A DNA stretch of 64,000 bases. Source: JAVVHE01 sp038238915 (lineage in GTDB: Bacteria > Pseudomonadota > Alphaproteobacteria > Sphingomonadales > Sphingomonadaceae). Location: positions 71,882 through 135,881 of the forward strand of contig JBBSFH010000007.1 of assembly GCA_038238915.1 (NCBI GenBank). Reading direction: 5' to 3'. Numbering within the stretch: position 1 is the stretch's first letter; each line of letters begins with the position of its first letter. The notes under the pieces were generated by a model that ran no database searches, had not been told where the DNA came from, and saw only the letters and a program-made list of their open reading frames with translations. A program made the position numbers and the translations under genes. Below, piece after piece: positions 49,689-58,814 of the stretch.

Positions 49689-52346
49689 ATGCATTGGGTC
49701 CACACATTCGGCGGCGGCACCGCCATGGGGGACGCGAGCCTGCGCGATCTGCTCGGAGGCAAGGGCGCGAACCTCGCCGAAATGGCGAAGATCGGCCTTC
49801 CCGTCCCCCCCGGCTTCACCATCCCCACCAGCGTCTGCACCCACTTCTACGCGCACGCCGAGACCTACCCCGCCACACTTGCCGCCGAAGTGCAGCGGGG
49901 GATCGCGCATATCGAAGCCATCACCGGCAAGCGCTTTGGCGACGTGGCCGATCCGCTGCTGCTCTCGATCCGCTCGGGCGCGCGCGTTTCGATGCCCGGC
50001 ATGATGGATACCGTCCTCAACCTTGGCCTCAACGACGAAACCGTGCGCGGCCTCGCTACCGCCAGCGGCGACCCAAGGTTCGCGTGGGACAGCTACCGCC
50101 GTTTCATCCAGATGTATGCGGACGTGGTGCTCGGTCTCGATCATTATGCGTTCGAGGAAGCGCTCGAACTGCTGAAGGAAGACAAGGGCGTCACGCTCGA
50201 TACCGAACTGTCGGCGGCGGACCTCGAAGCCCTCGTCGCCCAATATAAGGCGAAGGTCGAAACCGGCCTCGGCCAGCCCTTCCCGCAGGATGTCCACGCG
50301 CAGCTGTGGGGTGCAGTGGGCGCGGTGTTCGGCTCGTGGAGGTCCGAGCGCGCGCGCGTGTATCGCCGCCTGAACGCGATCCCCGAGGAGTGGGGCACCG
50401 CCGTCACCGTGCAGGCGATGGTGTTCGGCAATATGGGCGATACGTCGGCGACCGGGGTGGCGTTCACGCGCGATCCGGCGACGGGCGAGCGCGCGATTTA
50501 TGGCGAGTATCTGCTGAACGCGCAGGGGGAGGATGTGGTCGCGGGCATCCGCACCCCGCAGTATCTCACGCGCGCAGCGCGCGAGCGCGCGGGCGCAAAA
50601 GCCACGAGCCTCGAAGAAGCCCTGCCTGAGACTTTCACCGAACTCGTCCACGTCTTCGATCTGCTCGAGCGGCATTACCGCGACATGCAGGACATCGAGT
50701 TCACGGTGGAACGCGGCCGCCTGTGGATGCTGCAAACGCGCTCGGGCAAGCGCACCGCCAAAGCCTCGATCCGTGTGGCGGTAGAGATGGCCGAGGAAGG
50801 CCTGATCACTCAGGCCGAAGCCATCCAGCGCGTCGAACCGGGCTCACTCGACCAGCTCCTTCACCCCACTCTCGATCCCAAGGCCACGCGCGAAGTGCTG
50901 ACGCGCGGCCTCCCCGCCTCGCCCGGTGCCGCGTCGGGCGCGATCGTGCTCGACGCGATGACGGCGGAGCGGCGCAAGGAGCAGGGGCAGGCGGTTATTT
51001 TGGTTCGGACCGAGACTTCGCCCGAGGACATCGCCGGGATGCACGCGGCTGTGGGGATCTTGACCGCACGCGGCGGGATGACGAGCCATGCGGCCGTGGT
51101 GGCGCGCGGCATGGGACGGCCGTGTGTTTCGGGGGCGGGATCGATGAGCGTCGACATGGCGGCGCGCACGATCCGCATCGGCCCGCGCACGCTCGCCGAG
51201 GGGGACGTAATCACGATCGACGGCGCGTCGGGCGAGGTGATGGCGGGGCGGGTGCCCACCGTAGAGCCCGAACTGGCGGGGGATTTTGCGGTGCTGATGG
51301 AATGGGCGGACGCGCACCGGCGGATGCGGGTGCGCGCGAACGCGGAGACGCCCGAGGATTGCCGCGTCGCGCGCGGCTTCGGGGCGGAGGGGATCGGGCT
51401 GTGCCGGACCGAGCACATGTTCTTCGAGCCGGGGCGGATCACCGCCGTGCGCGAGATGATCCTGGCGGAGGATGCGGACGGGCGCCGCGCGGCGCTCGCG
51501 CGGCTGCTACCCGAGCAGCGCGCGGATTTCGAGGCGATTTTCCGCATCATGGACGGGCTGCCTGTCACCATCCGCCTGCTAGATCCCCCGCTGCACGAGT
51601 TCCTGCCTACGCACGACGCCGAGTTCGACGAGGTCGCTGCCGCGAGCGGGGTGGCGGTGGAGACGCTGAAGCGGCGCGCGGCGGAATTGCACGAGGCGAA
51701 CCCGATGCTCGGTCATCGCGGCTGTCGTCTGGGCATCACCTTCCCCGAAATCTACGAAATGCAGGCGCGCGCGATCTTCGAGGCCGCGCAACTCGCGGGC
51801 GGCGGGGTGAAGCTCGAAATCATGGTCCCGCTAGTGGCCACGGGCCGCGAGCTGGAGATCATCGGTGCGTTGGTCGCACGTGTGGCAGCGCAGGTCTCGG
51901 CTGAACGCGGCGCGCTCGGCGAACACAGCGTCGGCACCATGATCGAACTTCCCCGCGCGGCGCTGATGGCGGGCGAGATCGCACGGCATGCGGCGTTCTT
52001 CAGCTTTGGCACCAACGATCTGACGCAGACGACGCTCGGCATCAGCCGCGACGATGCGGGCCGATTCCTGGGCGCATACGTGGAGCAGGGCATTTACCCG
52101 ATCGATCCGTTCGTCTCGATCGATCGTTCCGGTGTTGGCGCACTGGTGAAAATTGCTACCGAGCGTGGCCGCGACACATCACCAAAAATCAAGCTTGGTA
52201 TCTGTGGAGAGCATGGAGGAGACCCCGCGTCGATCGCATTCTGCGAGGAAATCCGTTTGGATTACGTAAGTTGCTCGCCATACCGCGTGCCGATTGCACG
52301 TCTGGCGGCGGCTCAAGCGGCGCTGGGCACAGGCGTGACTTCGTAG
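49689..52346 (+). CDS. ppdK: pyruvate, phosphate dikinase
   Basis: Interconverts pyruvate, ATP and phosphate with PEP, AMP and pyrophosphate. The 885-residue protein has the ATP-grasp N domain (GGKGANLAEMAKIGLPVPPG), the swivelling phospho-His domain (GGMTSHAAVVARGMG, His467) and the C-terminal PEP/pyruvate barrel (SFGTNDLTQTTLG). Starts 4 bases after glyS, so glyQ-glyS-ppdK is one unit, a common arrangement in alphaproteobacteria. The last 200 bases are somewhat poorer in G+C (about 50% near 52141-52200). Confidence 0.96.
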   Translation: MHWVHTFGGGTAMGDASLRDLLGGKGANLAEMAKIGLPVPPGFTIPTSVCTHFYAHAETYPATLAAEVQRGIAHIEAITGKRFGDVADPLLLSIRSGARVSMPGMMDTVLNLGLNDETVRGLATASGDPRFAWDSYRRFIQMYADVVLGLDHYAFEEALELLKEDKGVTLDTELSAADLEALVAQYKAKVETGLGQPFPQDVHAQLWGAVGAVFGSWRSERARVYRRLNAIPEEWGTAVTVQAMVFGNMGDTSATGVAFTRDPATGERAIYGEYLLNAQGEDVVAGIRTPQYLTRAARERAGAKATSLEEALPETFTELVHVFDLLERHYRDMQDIEFTVERGRLWMLQTRSGKRTAKASIRVAVEMAEEGLITQAEAIQRVEPGSLDQLLHPTLDPKATREVLTRGLPASPGAASGAIVLDAMTAERRKEQGQAVILVRTETSPEDIAGMHAAVGILTARGGMTSHAAVVARGMGRPCVSGAGSMSVDMAARTIRIGPRTLAEGDVITIDGASGEVMAGRVPTVEPELAGDFAVLMEWADAHRRMRVRANAETPEDCRVARGFGAEGIGLCRTEHMFFEPGRITAVREMILAEDADGRRAALARLLPEQRADFEAIFRIMDGLPVTIRLLDPPLHEFLPTHDAEFDEVAAASGVAVETLKRRAAELHEANPMLGHRGCRLGITFPEIYEMQARAIFEAAQLAGGGVKLEIMVPLVATGRELEIIGALVARVAAQVSAERGALGEHSVGTMIELPRAALMAGEIARHAAFFSFGTNDLTQTTLGISRDDAGRFLGAYVEQGIYPIDPFVSIDRSGVGALVKIATERGRDTSPKIKLGICGEHGGDPASIAFCEEIRLDYVSCSPYRVPIARLAAAQAALGTGVTS

Positions 52347-52440
52347 GCGAAATAGATTACCGGTTGCGACGGGGTGACGCGGATTTGCGTCGAACGGCTG
52401 TTCATGGGGCAGTCGTTCGGCGATTCGTATGAGGGTGTCT

Positions 52441-53364
52441 ATGCTATTGCCCCGCAACCGCTGGTCTGAATCGGGCCCGATCAAGGGCGCGCTTGCGCGA
52501 ATGCTGTATGCCGCGACGCGTATGTCTGCCCCCGCCGCCGCGGTTGGAACACTTGCGGCGCTGATCCTGATGGCGATCACGGATAACGCCCTTGGCGATC
52601 AATGGTCCTTGGGGTTGTTCTGTTACCTGCCCGTCGCGTTCGCCGCGTGGCGTCTGGGCCGTGTGTCGGGGCTGGTCGCGGGATTGCTCGCCGCGCTTAC
52701 ATGGTCGGGGATCGCGGTCAGCCAACACGATTTCTCGACAATGACCTATTCGATCCTTTGGGGCTTCGCCACCCGCGCGCTGTCTTTCACGGTGGCCGCC
52801 CTGCTGGTCAGCGAGATGCGCGAATTGTTCGAGCGCGAACGCGCGCTGGGGAGGCATTGCCACCTCACAGGCGCGCTCTCCGGTCGCGCATTCCGGGACC
52901 TGCTCGATGAGGTCGTCGTGCGCGCCGCGCGCGAACAGGAGCGGATCGCGCTCGCTTATCTAGATCTCGACGATTTCAAGCTGGTCAACGATCGCTTCGG
53001 CCATCCCGAAGGGGATGCGCGGCTTCGCGGCTTGTCCGCCGCGCTCGCCGCGGCGCTCGGGCCGGGCGATTATCTGTCGCGCACCGGCGGCGACGAGTTC
53101 GTGATCCTGTTCAGCGGCCATCGCGGGAACGAGCATCGCGCGATCGAACGCACGCGCGATATCGCGATGGCCACGCTCGCGGCGGGCTTGATGCCGCTCA
53201 CCTGCTCGATGGGTGCGGTGATCGTGCCCGAAGGCATGACGACTGATGCGGGCGATCTCGTCCGCCGGGCGGACGCGGCGATGTACGAAGGCAAGCGCGC
53301 AGGCAAGGGCCAGTTGCTGGTGTTCGACCTCGGCGCGCCGGGACGCGTGGCGGCTGCGGCCTAG
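52441..53364 (+). CDS. diguanylate cyclase, membrane-anchored GGDEF protein
   Basis: 307-residue protein with N-terminal membrane helices (about five hydrophobic stretches in residues 30-130) and a GGDEF domain. The active-site RTGGDEFVIL is intact and the substrate-binding LDLDDFKLVNDRFGH is present, so it should make cyclic di-GMP. The start ATG 52441 is preferred because GAGGG precedes it; ATG 52429 adds four residues. Stop overlaps the next gene's stop in CTAG (53361-53364). Confidence 0.9.
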   Translation: MLLPRNRWSESGPIKGALARMLYAATRMSAPAAAVGTLAALILMAITDNALGDQWSLGLFCYLPVAFAAWRLGRVSGLVAGLLAALTWSGIAVSQHDFSTMTYSILWGFATRALSFTVAALLVSEMRELFERERALGRHCHLTGALSGRAFRDLLDEVVVRAAREQERIALAYLDLDDFKLVNDRFGHPEGDARLRGLSAALAAALGPGDYLSRTGGDEFVILFSGHRGNEHRAIERTRDIAMATLAAGLMPLTCSMGAVIVPEGMTTDAGDLVRRADAAMYEGKRAGKGQLLVFDLGAPGRVAAAA

Positions 53365-53945
53365 GCGCTCCGCTCCAGCGTTCCGTAACGCGCTTCGAAC
53401 TCGGTGATGCGCCCATCGGCGAGCAGGCGCGCCTGATCCTGCAGATGATCGCGTGCGATGCGCCCGGCGAACGGCCCGAGATCGCCATCCACGCGCGCAG
53501 CGTCCACCGGGGACAAATCGGCCATTTCGGCGGTGTTGCGCACGCCGAGCTCCGCCAGCCGTGCGGCCAGCTTGTCGCCAACGCCTTTTAGCAGGCGCAA
53601 ATCCATCAGATCCGCGCGCGCGTTGTCCGGGAGCGCGACCGGGATCGCGCGATCGTGATCGATCGGCAGCGTGGTGGCGCGCGCGCTCAACCGCGCGTTG
53701 TCTCGCCGCAGCCGGTCCACCTCGTCCGCAAGAGGTTTGATCTGGTCGCGCCCCGCCGCCACCTCGCGCTCGAGGCGCAGCCGGTTCTGCGCCGCATCCG
53801 CCACGGTTGCGCGCTCGGCGGCGAGTTCGGCTGCGAGGCGATCCGCGCGCGCGCGTGCGCCGCCCCACAGCATACGCCCGATCAGCAGACCGAACAGGAA
53901 CGCGGCGGCGGCAAGTGCGTAGGCCTCGGGTGGAATGACGATCAT
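53361..53945 (-). CDS. membrane-anchored coiled-coil protein with helix-hairpin-helix
   Basis: 194-residue protein: N-terminal membrane helix (AYALAAAAFLFGLLIGRMLW), a coiled coil (residues about 30-95) and a C-terminal helix-hairpin-helix, LLKGVGDKLAARLAELGV, typical of predicted nucleic-acid-binding (flap-nuclease-like) modules. No nuclease catalytic residues seen. Function unknown; possibly tethers DNA to the membrane. ATG 53945 starts at the hydrophobic segment. Confidence 0.78.
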   Translation of the reverse strand: MIVIPPEAYALAAAAFLFGLLIGRMLWGGARARADRLAAELAAERATVADAAQNRLRLEREVAAGRDQIKPLADEVDRLRRDNARLSARATTLPIDHDRAIPVALPDNARADLMDLRLLKGVGDKLAARLAELGVRNTAEMADLSPVDAARVDGDLGPFAGRIARDHLQDQARLLADGRITEFEARYGTLERSA

Positions 53946-54014
53946 CAATGGCACCTTCTGGATGCGACGCATGGAAAGCGGCTAGGCAATCCCGGAGTTC
54001 CATTGGGGGGCGCG

Positions 54015-54929
54015 ATGCGCGAAGTCGAGAGCGAAGAACGGCGCAGCCTGCCGCCGGGTGGTACGATCGAAACCTGGCACGCAGACGATGACTGGCCGTT
54101 GCGCGTTGGCGTGTGGCGTGGCGGCGCGCGCGGTACGCTGCTGCTGCTCAACGGGCGCGGCGATTTCCTGGAAAAATATTGCGAGGCGGTGTGGCGCTGG
54201 CGCGCGCGTGGCTGGGCAGTGGTTGCCCCCGATTGGCGCGGACAAGGCGGATCTGGGCGCTGGCTTTGGAGCAGCGGCGGAGACGGCTTTGCGCGACTGA
54301 TTGCCGATCTGAACATGATCGCGGCGCGCGCGGCCATGATGGAGGGGCAGCTGGTCGCTGTTGGCCATTCGATGGGCGGACATCTGCTGTTGCGCGCGAT
54401 GGCGCAGGAGACAGCGCCACCGATATCGCGCGCGGTGCTGCTTGCGCCGATGCTGGGCCTGCGCGCTGCCACCGTGGCGCGCGTGCTCGCGCGCGGTGCA
54501 GTCTGGCTGGGGCTTGGCGCTCGGGTCGCGATCGGGCAAGGCGTGCGCAGCGCCGCAGATGACGCAAGGCGCGCGGCGCTGCTGACGGGCGACCCGGCGC
54601 GGCAGACCGACGAAGCGTGGTGGCTGGCGCGCCACCCCGAACTCGATGGCGGCGGCGCGACCTGGGGCTGGCTCGATGCGGCGCTGCAGTCAATCGCCGG
54701 GCTTGGTGTGCGTGGCAGGATCACCACAGCGGACCGGGTGCGGGCGGTGCTGGCGGGGAACGATCGCGTGGTCGATAATCGCGCAGGCACAACAGTGCTC
54801 GGGCGCATGATCGGTCCAGCGAGGATCCTCGGCGTTATCGCGGGTGCCGAGCACGAACTGCTGCGCGAGACCGATCCCGTTCGCGCGGCGCTGCTCGCCA
54901 GGATCGATCCCTTTCTGGAGCAGGCATGA
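54015..54929 (+). CDS. alpha/beta hydrolase (lysophospholipase/monoglyceride lipase-like)
   Basis: 304-residue serine hydrolase with the nucleophile elbow GHSMGGHLLL and the oxyanion region LLLLNGRGDFLEKY. GAEHELLRE near the end supplies the His. The substrate is probably a lipid ester or acylglycerol. ATG 54015 lies upstream of MREVESEERRSL. Its stop overlaps the oxidoreductase start as ATGA. Confidence 0.87.
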   Translation: MREVESEERRSLPPGGTIETWHADDDWPLRVGVWRGGARGTLLLLNGRGDFLEKYCEAVWRWRARGWAVVAPDWRGQGGSGRWLWSSGGDGFARLIADLNMIAARAAMMEGQLVAVGHSMGGHLLLRAMAQETAPPISRAVLLAPMLGLRAATVARVLARGAVWLGLGARVAIGQGVRSAADDARRAALLTGDPARQTDEAWWLARHPELDGGGATWGWLDAALQSIAGLGVRGRITTADRVRAVLAGNDRVVDNRAGTTVLGRMIGPARILGVIAGAEHELLRETDPVRAALLARIDPFLEQA

Positions 54930-56074
54930 GCGAAATTTTTGATATTGCGATCGTGGGCGCGGGGATGGCGGGGGCGAGCCTCGCGTGGTCGCTACGCGCG
55001 GGCACGCGCGTCCTGCTGATCGAGGGCGAGAGCGCGCCGGGCTATCACACCACCGGGCGATCGGCGGCCTTCTATTCGGAGACGTACGGCGGACCGTTGG
55101 TGCAACCGCTTTCCAGCGCATCCAAGGGATTTTTCGAGACGCCACCCGCCGGCTTCACCGACCTGCCGCTACTGTCCCCGCGCGGTGGGCTGCACATCGT
55201 GCGCGCGGGTGCCGAGGCTGCGCTCGATGCGATCGAGGCCGATTTTGCGGGCACCAGCGTGCGCGTCGACCGCGTGCGCGCGACCGATTACGCGGCGGGC
55301 CTGCTGCGCGGCGAATGGGCGGGCACCGCACTGTGGGAGTCCGAGTGCAAGGATATGGACGTGGGCGAAATCCACCGCGCATTTCTTGCGGGCGCACGCG
55401 TGCGCGGTGCGCGGCTGCAGACCGATGCACGGCTGGAGGCGATCGAGCGCGCGCCCGGCGGTGGGTGGCGGCTGCGCACGCGCGCGGGCACTTTCGAGGC
55501 GGGCGTGATCGTCAATGCTGCGGGCGCTTGGGCGGATAATGTCGCGGCGATGGCGGGGGCGACCATGCTCGAAATCGCGCCGCTCAGGCGCACGATCGCG
55601 CAGGTCGCGGTCGTGCCGATACCGCCGCGCGATCTGCCGCTGGTGATGGACGCGCAGGGGAGCTTCTACTTCCGCCCGGAAGGCGGCGGACTGTGGGTCA
55701 GCCCGCACGATGAAATTCCCGATGTCGCGGGCGACGCGCAGCCCGATGAACTCGATGTCGCGATCGCGATCGACCGGCTCGAGCACGCGACGGTGATGCA
55801 CGTGACCCGGCTCGAACGTGCGTGGGCGGGGCTGCGCTGCTTTGCGCCCGATCGTGCGCCGGTTTATGGCTGGGATGCGGCCGTTCCCGGGTTCTTCTGG
55901 TGCGCGGGGCAAGGCGGCTTTGGCATCCAGACTGCCCCCGCCGCCGGCGCGCTCGCCGCCTCGCTGATCGAGGACCGCGCACTTCCCGAACCGCTCGCGA
56001 TGTTCGGCATCGATCGGCTGCGCTATGATCCATCGCGTTTCGCGCTTGAACCCCAATCGCCGCTCGCGCGTTGA
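54926..56074 (+). CDS. FAD-dependent oxidoreductase (DadA-like)
   Basis: 382-residue flavoprotein with the FAD-binding motif IVGAGMAGASLAWSL at the N terminus and CAGQGGFGIQTAPAAG at the C terminus, the glycine oxidase/D-amino acid dehydrogenase fold. Probably oxidises an amine or D-amino acid. Coupled to the alpha/beta hydrolase by a 4-base overlap. Substrate not determinable from sequence. Confidence 0.88.
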   Translation: MSEIFDIAIVGAGMAGASLAWSLRAGTRVLLIEGESAPGYHTTGRSAAFYSETYGGPLVQPLSSASKGFFETPPAGFTDLPLLSPRGGLHIVRAGAEAALDAIEADFAGTSVRVDRVRATDYAAGLLRGEWAGTALWESECKDMDVGEIHRAFLAGARVRGARLQTDARLEAIERAPGGGWRLRTRAGTFEAGVIVNAAGAWADNVAAMAGATMLEIAPLRRTIAQVAVVPIPPRDLPLVMDAQGSFYFRPEGGGLWVSPHDEIPDVAGDAQPDELDVAIAIDRLEHATVMHVTRLERAWAGLRCFAPDRAPVYGWDAAVPGFFWCAGQGGFGIQTAPAAGALAASLIEDRALPEPLAMFGIDRLRYDPSRFALEPQSPLAR

Positions 56075-56109
56075 GGCAGCCGTTCCACTCATGCAATGGA
56101 GACTATCCT

Positions 56110-56535
56110 ATGTCCGGCACCACCAATCGTTTCGAAGGTTCGGCGACTGAATTCGGCGGCAAGGTTGAAAAGGGCTTTGGCGATCTGACCGGCGATACCA
56201 AGACGCAGGCCCAAGGCGCGTTCGATCAGGCAAAGGGCGCGGCCCAAAATGCGTTCGGCCAGGCGCAGGACGCGGTGCGCGGCGCGTTCGACCGCGCTCC
56301 CGACAGCGTCAAGGATGCCGCAGGGCGCGTCGCCGATGCCGCGCAGGATGCCTATGGTCGCGCGAGCGACGCGGTTCGTGGCGCGTATGATCGCGCTCCC
56401 GAAGGCGTCAAACAGCGTGCTGACGCCGCGATCGGTGCCGCCAAGCGCAATCCGCTCGTAACGGTGGCGGTGATCGGCATCGCTGCGGCCGCGATCGCCC
56501 ACCTGATGGGCGTGGGTCGCCGCGACGACGATTAG
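56110..56535 (+). CDS. CsbD-like stress protein with membrane tail
   Basis: 141-residue protein beginning with a CsbD-type repeat (KVEKGFGDLTGDTKTQAQ), followed by repeated amphipathic segments (DAVRGAFDRAPDSVKDAAG, DAVRGAYDRAPEGVKQRAD) and a C-terminal hydrophobic helix (VTVAVIGIAAAAIAHLMG). CsbD proteins are general-stress proteins of unknown mechanism. The internal duplication is clear. ATG 56110 follows GGAGA. Confidence 0.82.
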   Translation: MSGTTNRFEGSATEFGGKVEKGFGDLTGDTKTQAQGAFDQAKGAAQNAFGQAQDAVRGAFDRAPDSVKDAAGRVADAAQDAYGRASDAVRGAYDRAPEGVKQRADAAIGAAKRNPLVTVAVIGIAAAAIAHLMGVGRRDDD

Positions 56536-56586
56536 GCCCGCTGTCGCGGGTGGGGCCGCCCACGCGCCCGACGCGCGCGCCCCGGT

Positions 56587-57051
56587 TCAGGGCGTTTCGC
56601 TGTCCCGTCCGAGTGCGCCTGCGATCGCGGCGAAATCGCCCGCTTCGGTGAAATCGCGGTAGACGCTGGCGAAGCGGATGTAAGCCACAGGGTCGAGCGT
56701 CTGAAGCCCCTCCATGACCAGCGCCCCGATTGCATCCGCCGCGACTTCGGCATCGCCAGTCGATTCGAGCCGCCGCACCACGCCCGATACCAGCCGGTCG
56801 ACCGCCTCCTCGCCAACCGGCCGCTTGCGGCAAGCGGTCTCGACCGAACGCGCGAGCTTGTCGCGTTCGAACGGTTCGCGGCGGCCGTTCTTCTTGAGCA
56901 CTGTCAATTCGCGCAGTTGCACGCGCTCGAACGTGGTGAAGCGTGCGCCGCACGCCGGGCATTGGCGACGGCGACGGATCGCACCACCATCTTCCGCCGG
57001 GCGGCTGTCGCGGACCTGGCTGTCGAGCGTGAGGCAGAAGGGGCAACGCAT
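56587..57051 (-). CDS. nrdR: transcriptional repressor NrdR
   Basis: Zinc-ribbon (CPFC and CPAC) plus ATP-cone protein that represses ribonucleotide reductase genes when dATP is plentiful. At 154 residues it is the normal length; RRRRQCPACGARFTTFER is the family signature. ATG 57051 gives MRCPFC, the conserved start; an upstream frame adds 20 residues of no similarity. Confidence 0.96.
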   Translation of the reverse strand: MRCPFCLTLDSQVRDSRPAEDGGAIRRRRQCPACGARFTTFERVQLRELTVLKKNGRREPFERDKLARSVETACRKRPVGEEAVDRLVSGVVRRLESTGDAEVAADAIGALVMEGLQTLDPVAYIRFASVYRDFTEAGDFAAIAGALGRDSETP

Positions 57052-57146
57052 GATCGCAGGGTTACCCAAATCGGGCGAGATGCGACAGGCTTGACAGCGG
57101 GAGCGCGGCACTGTCTTATCCGTGCAATACGGAGGAAGGGCAGGCT

Positions 57147-57752
57147 ATGGCGTTGATGGGAAAATATGCGCTGGCGGCGGCAGCGGGACTGCTCGCGCTT
57201 GGCGCGTGCGACGGCGGGGGTGACGGCAAGCAGACGGTGACGATCAAGGCCGACGTGACCGACGATGCGACCACCACCACCACAACGACTTCGGACGGGA
57301 CGGCGCGCGCGGCCGCGACGACCGTCAACGGCACGACCGAGGTCAAATCGGACACCGACACGGGACGCTTCAAGATCGATGCGCCGGGGTTCAAGCTAGA
57401 TGTGAACGTGCCGCGCAGCCTGACGGGTTCGGGGAATTTCGAGATGGACGGGGCGAAGCTCTATCCGGGCTCCAAAGTGCGCACGATGGAGGTGAAGGCG
57501 GACAATCACGAGAATGCGCGCGTACACATCGGCTTCGTCTCGCCCGCGGATCCCGCGACGGTGCGCGGCTGGATGATCAAGCACTTCGCCGACAGGGGCC
57601 ATCCGCTGAGCGGTAACGGCATGGCGCTCGCTGGCACGACCGAGGAAGGCAAGCCGTTCACGCTCGCGCTGTCGCCAGCGGCAGCGGGGCAGACGCAGGG
57701 CGAGATCGTCATTGCGGACAGCAAGGGTGGGAGCGTCTGGTCGACGAAGTAA
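57147..57752 (+). CDS. hypothetical lipoprotein
   Basis: 201-residue protein with a lipoprotein signal whose lipobox is LGAC (Cys21). After a Thr/Asp-rich linker it has a beta-rich domain (about 60-200, with IDAPGFKLDVNVPR and SGNFEMDGAKLYPGS). No known family recognised. GGAGGAAGG precedes the ATG. It may be outer-membrane or periplasmic. RlmH follows 19 bases later. Confidence 0.75.
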   Translation: MALMGKYALAAAAGLLALGACDGGGDGKQTVTIKADVTDDATTTTTTTSDGTARAAATTVNGTTEVKSDTDTGRFKIDAPGFKLDVNVPRSLTGSGNFEMDGAKLYPGSKVRTMEVKADNHENARVHIGFVSPADPATVRGWMIKHFADRGHPLSGNGMALAGTTEEGKPFTLALSPAAAGQTQGEIVIADSKGGSVWSTK

Positions 57753-57771
57753 CACCCGCGCTGGACGGTCG

Positions 57772-58185
57772 TTGAAGCTCCATATCCTCGCGCGTGGGCG
57801 CATCGGTCGGGGGCCCGAGGCCGATCTGGTCGCGCGTTATTCGGCGCGCGTCCCCGCGCTTGCCATCACCGAACTCGCCGAGCGCGCGCCCTTTCCGCCG
57901 CCGACCGAACGCTGTGTGACCATCGTACTCGACGAACGCGGCACGGCGCTCGCTTCCCCTGTGCTCGCGACCCGGCTGGCAGCTTGGGCGGACGCGGGCG
58001 TGCGCGAGGCGCGCTTCCTGATCGGCGCTGCGGACGGGCACGACGAAGCGACACGCACCGCCGCCGATCTACTGCTGAGCTTCGGCCCCGCCACGTGGCC
58101 GCATCTGCTGGTGCGCGCGATGCTCGCCGAGCAACTGTATCGCGCGGTGAGCATCAGCGCGGGGCACCCCTATCATCGCGCGTGA
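57772..58185 (+). CDS. rlmH: 23S rRNA pseudouridine-1915 N3-methyltransferase
   Basis: SPOUT-family methyltransferase of helix 69 in 23S rRNA. The 137-residue protein contains the cofactor knot FLIGAADGHD and the C terminus LSFGPATWPHLLVRAML then RAVSISAGHPYHRA. The start is TTG at 57772 (KLHILARGRIG follows). Its last 100 bases have a decayed copy at 59046-59147, beyond the PEP-CTERM gene. In staphylococci the same gene end is the SCC element attachment site. Confidence 0.93.
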   Translation: MKLHILARGRIGRGPEADLVARYSARVPALAITELAERAPFPPPTERCVTIVLDERGTALASPVLATRLAAWADAGVREARFLIGAADGHDEATRTAADLLLSFGPATWPHLLVRAMLAEQLYRAVSISAGHPYHRA

Positions 58186-58223
58186 CGCGCGGTGTTAGGG
58201 ATGCGCCCGAGCTGACCTTTTCT

Positions 58224-58814
58224 TCAGCCGCGCTTGCGCCGCGCGATGCCGAGGCCCAGCGCGCCGAGGCCGAGCACACCCAGCGTGGCAGGTTCGGGCA
58301 CTCCGAGTTCGGACTGCGCGAAGACGGTGATGTTGTTGGGCAGGCTCAGAATCCCGGTTAGATCCTGGAACGTGCCGTCTTCGAGGAGCCCGGGGGCGAA
58401 AGTCGGGCAGGGGCCGGTGCTCGGCTCGTTGCAGAACGCTGGGTCCGAACCGAAGTCAATCGTGACGGTGGCGATATTGAACGGCCCGCCGCTGGGATCT
58501 ACGTCCACCTTCCAGTTCGAAGTGAAGAACTCGCTGACGGTGTTGCTGGGCTGGCCCGGCTCGAACAGCGCGACCGAGTTACCGCCAGAGCCCACCGCGC
58601 TGGTGGTGAAGAATTGGCCGATCAATCTCAGGTCGTCCTCGCCACCAAAGATACTCTGGTGCGTGACGGTGTAGCCGAACTCGAACTGAGAGCCGAGGGC
58701 GTCGCTTCTATCGCCGACCTCGAACAGATTGACGTTCGCCGCAGAGGCCGCGTGGACGCCGAGCATGGCAATCGATGCCGACACGAGTGCACCGAAGATT
58801 GCATGTTTGCGCAT
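58224..58814 (-). CDS. PEP-CTERM sorted secreted protein
   Basis: 196-residue exported protein with signal peptide (AIFGALVSASIAMLGVHAASA) and C-terminal PEP-CTERM tail: VPEPATLGVLGLGALGLG then a basic ARRKRG. The middle is a Gly/Asp/Asn-rich beta domain of unknown role. Requires exosortase, which is not in the window. The gene sits between two copies of the rlmH 3' end. The region upstream (about 58890-59000) is A/T rich. Confidence 0.88.
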   Translation of the reverse strand: MRKHAIFGALVSASIAMLGVHAASAANVNLFEVGDRSDALGSQFEFGYTVTHQSIFGGEDDLRLIGQFFTTSAVGSGGNSVALFEPGQPSNTVSEFFTSNWKVDVDPSGGPFNIATVTIDFGSDPAFCNEPSTGPCPTFAPGLLEDGTFQDLTGILSLPNNITVFAQSELGVPEPATLGVLGLGALGLGIARRKRG

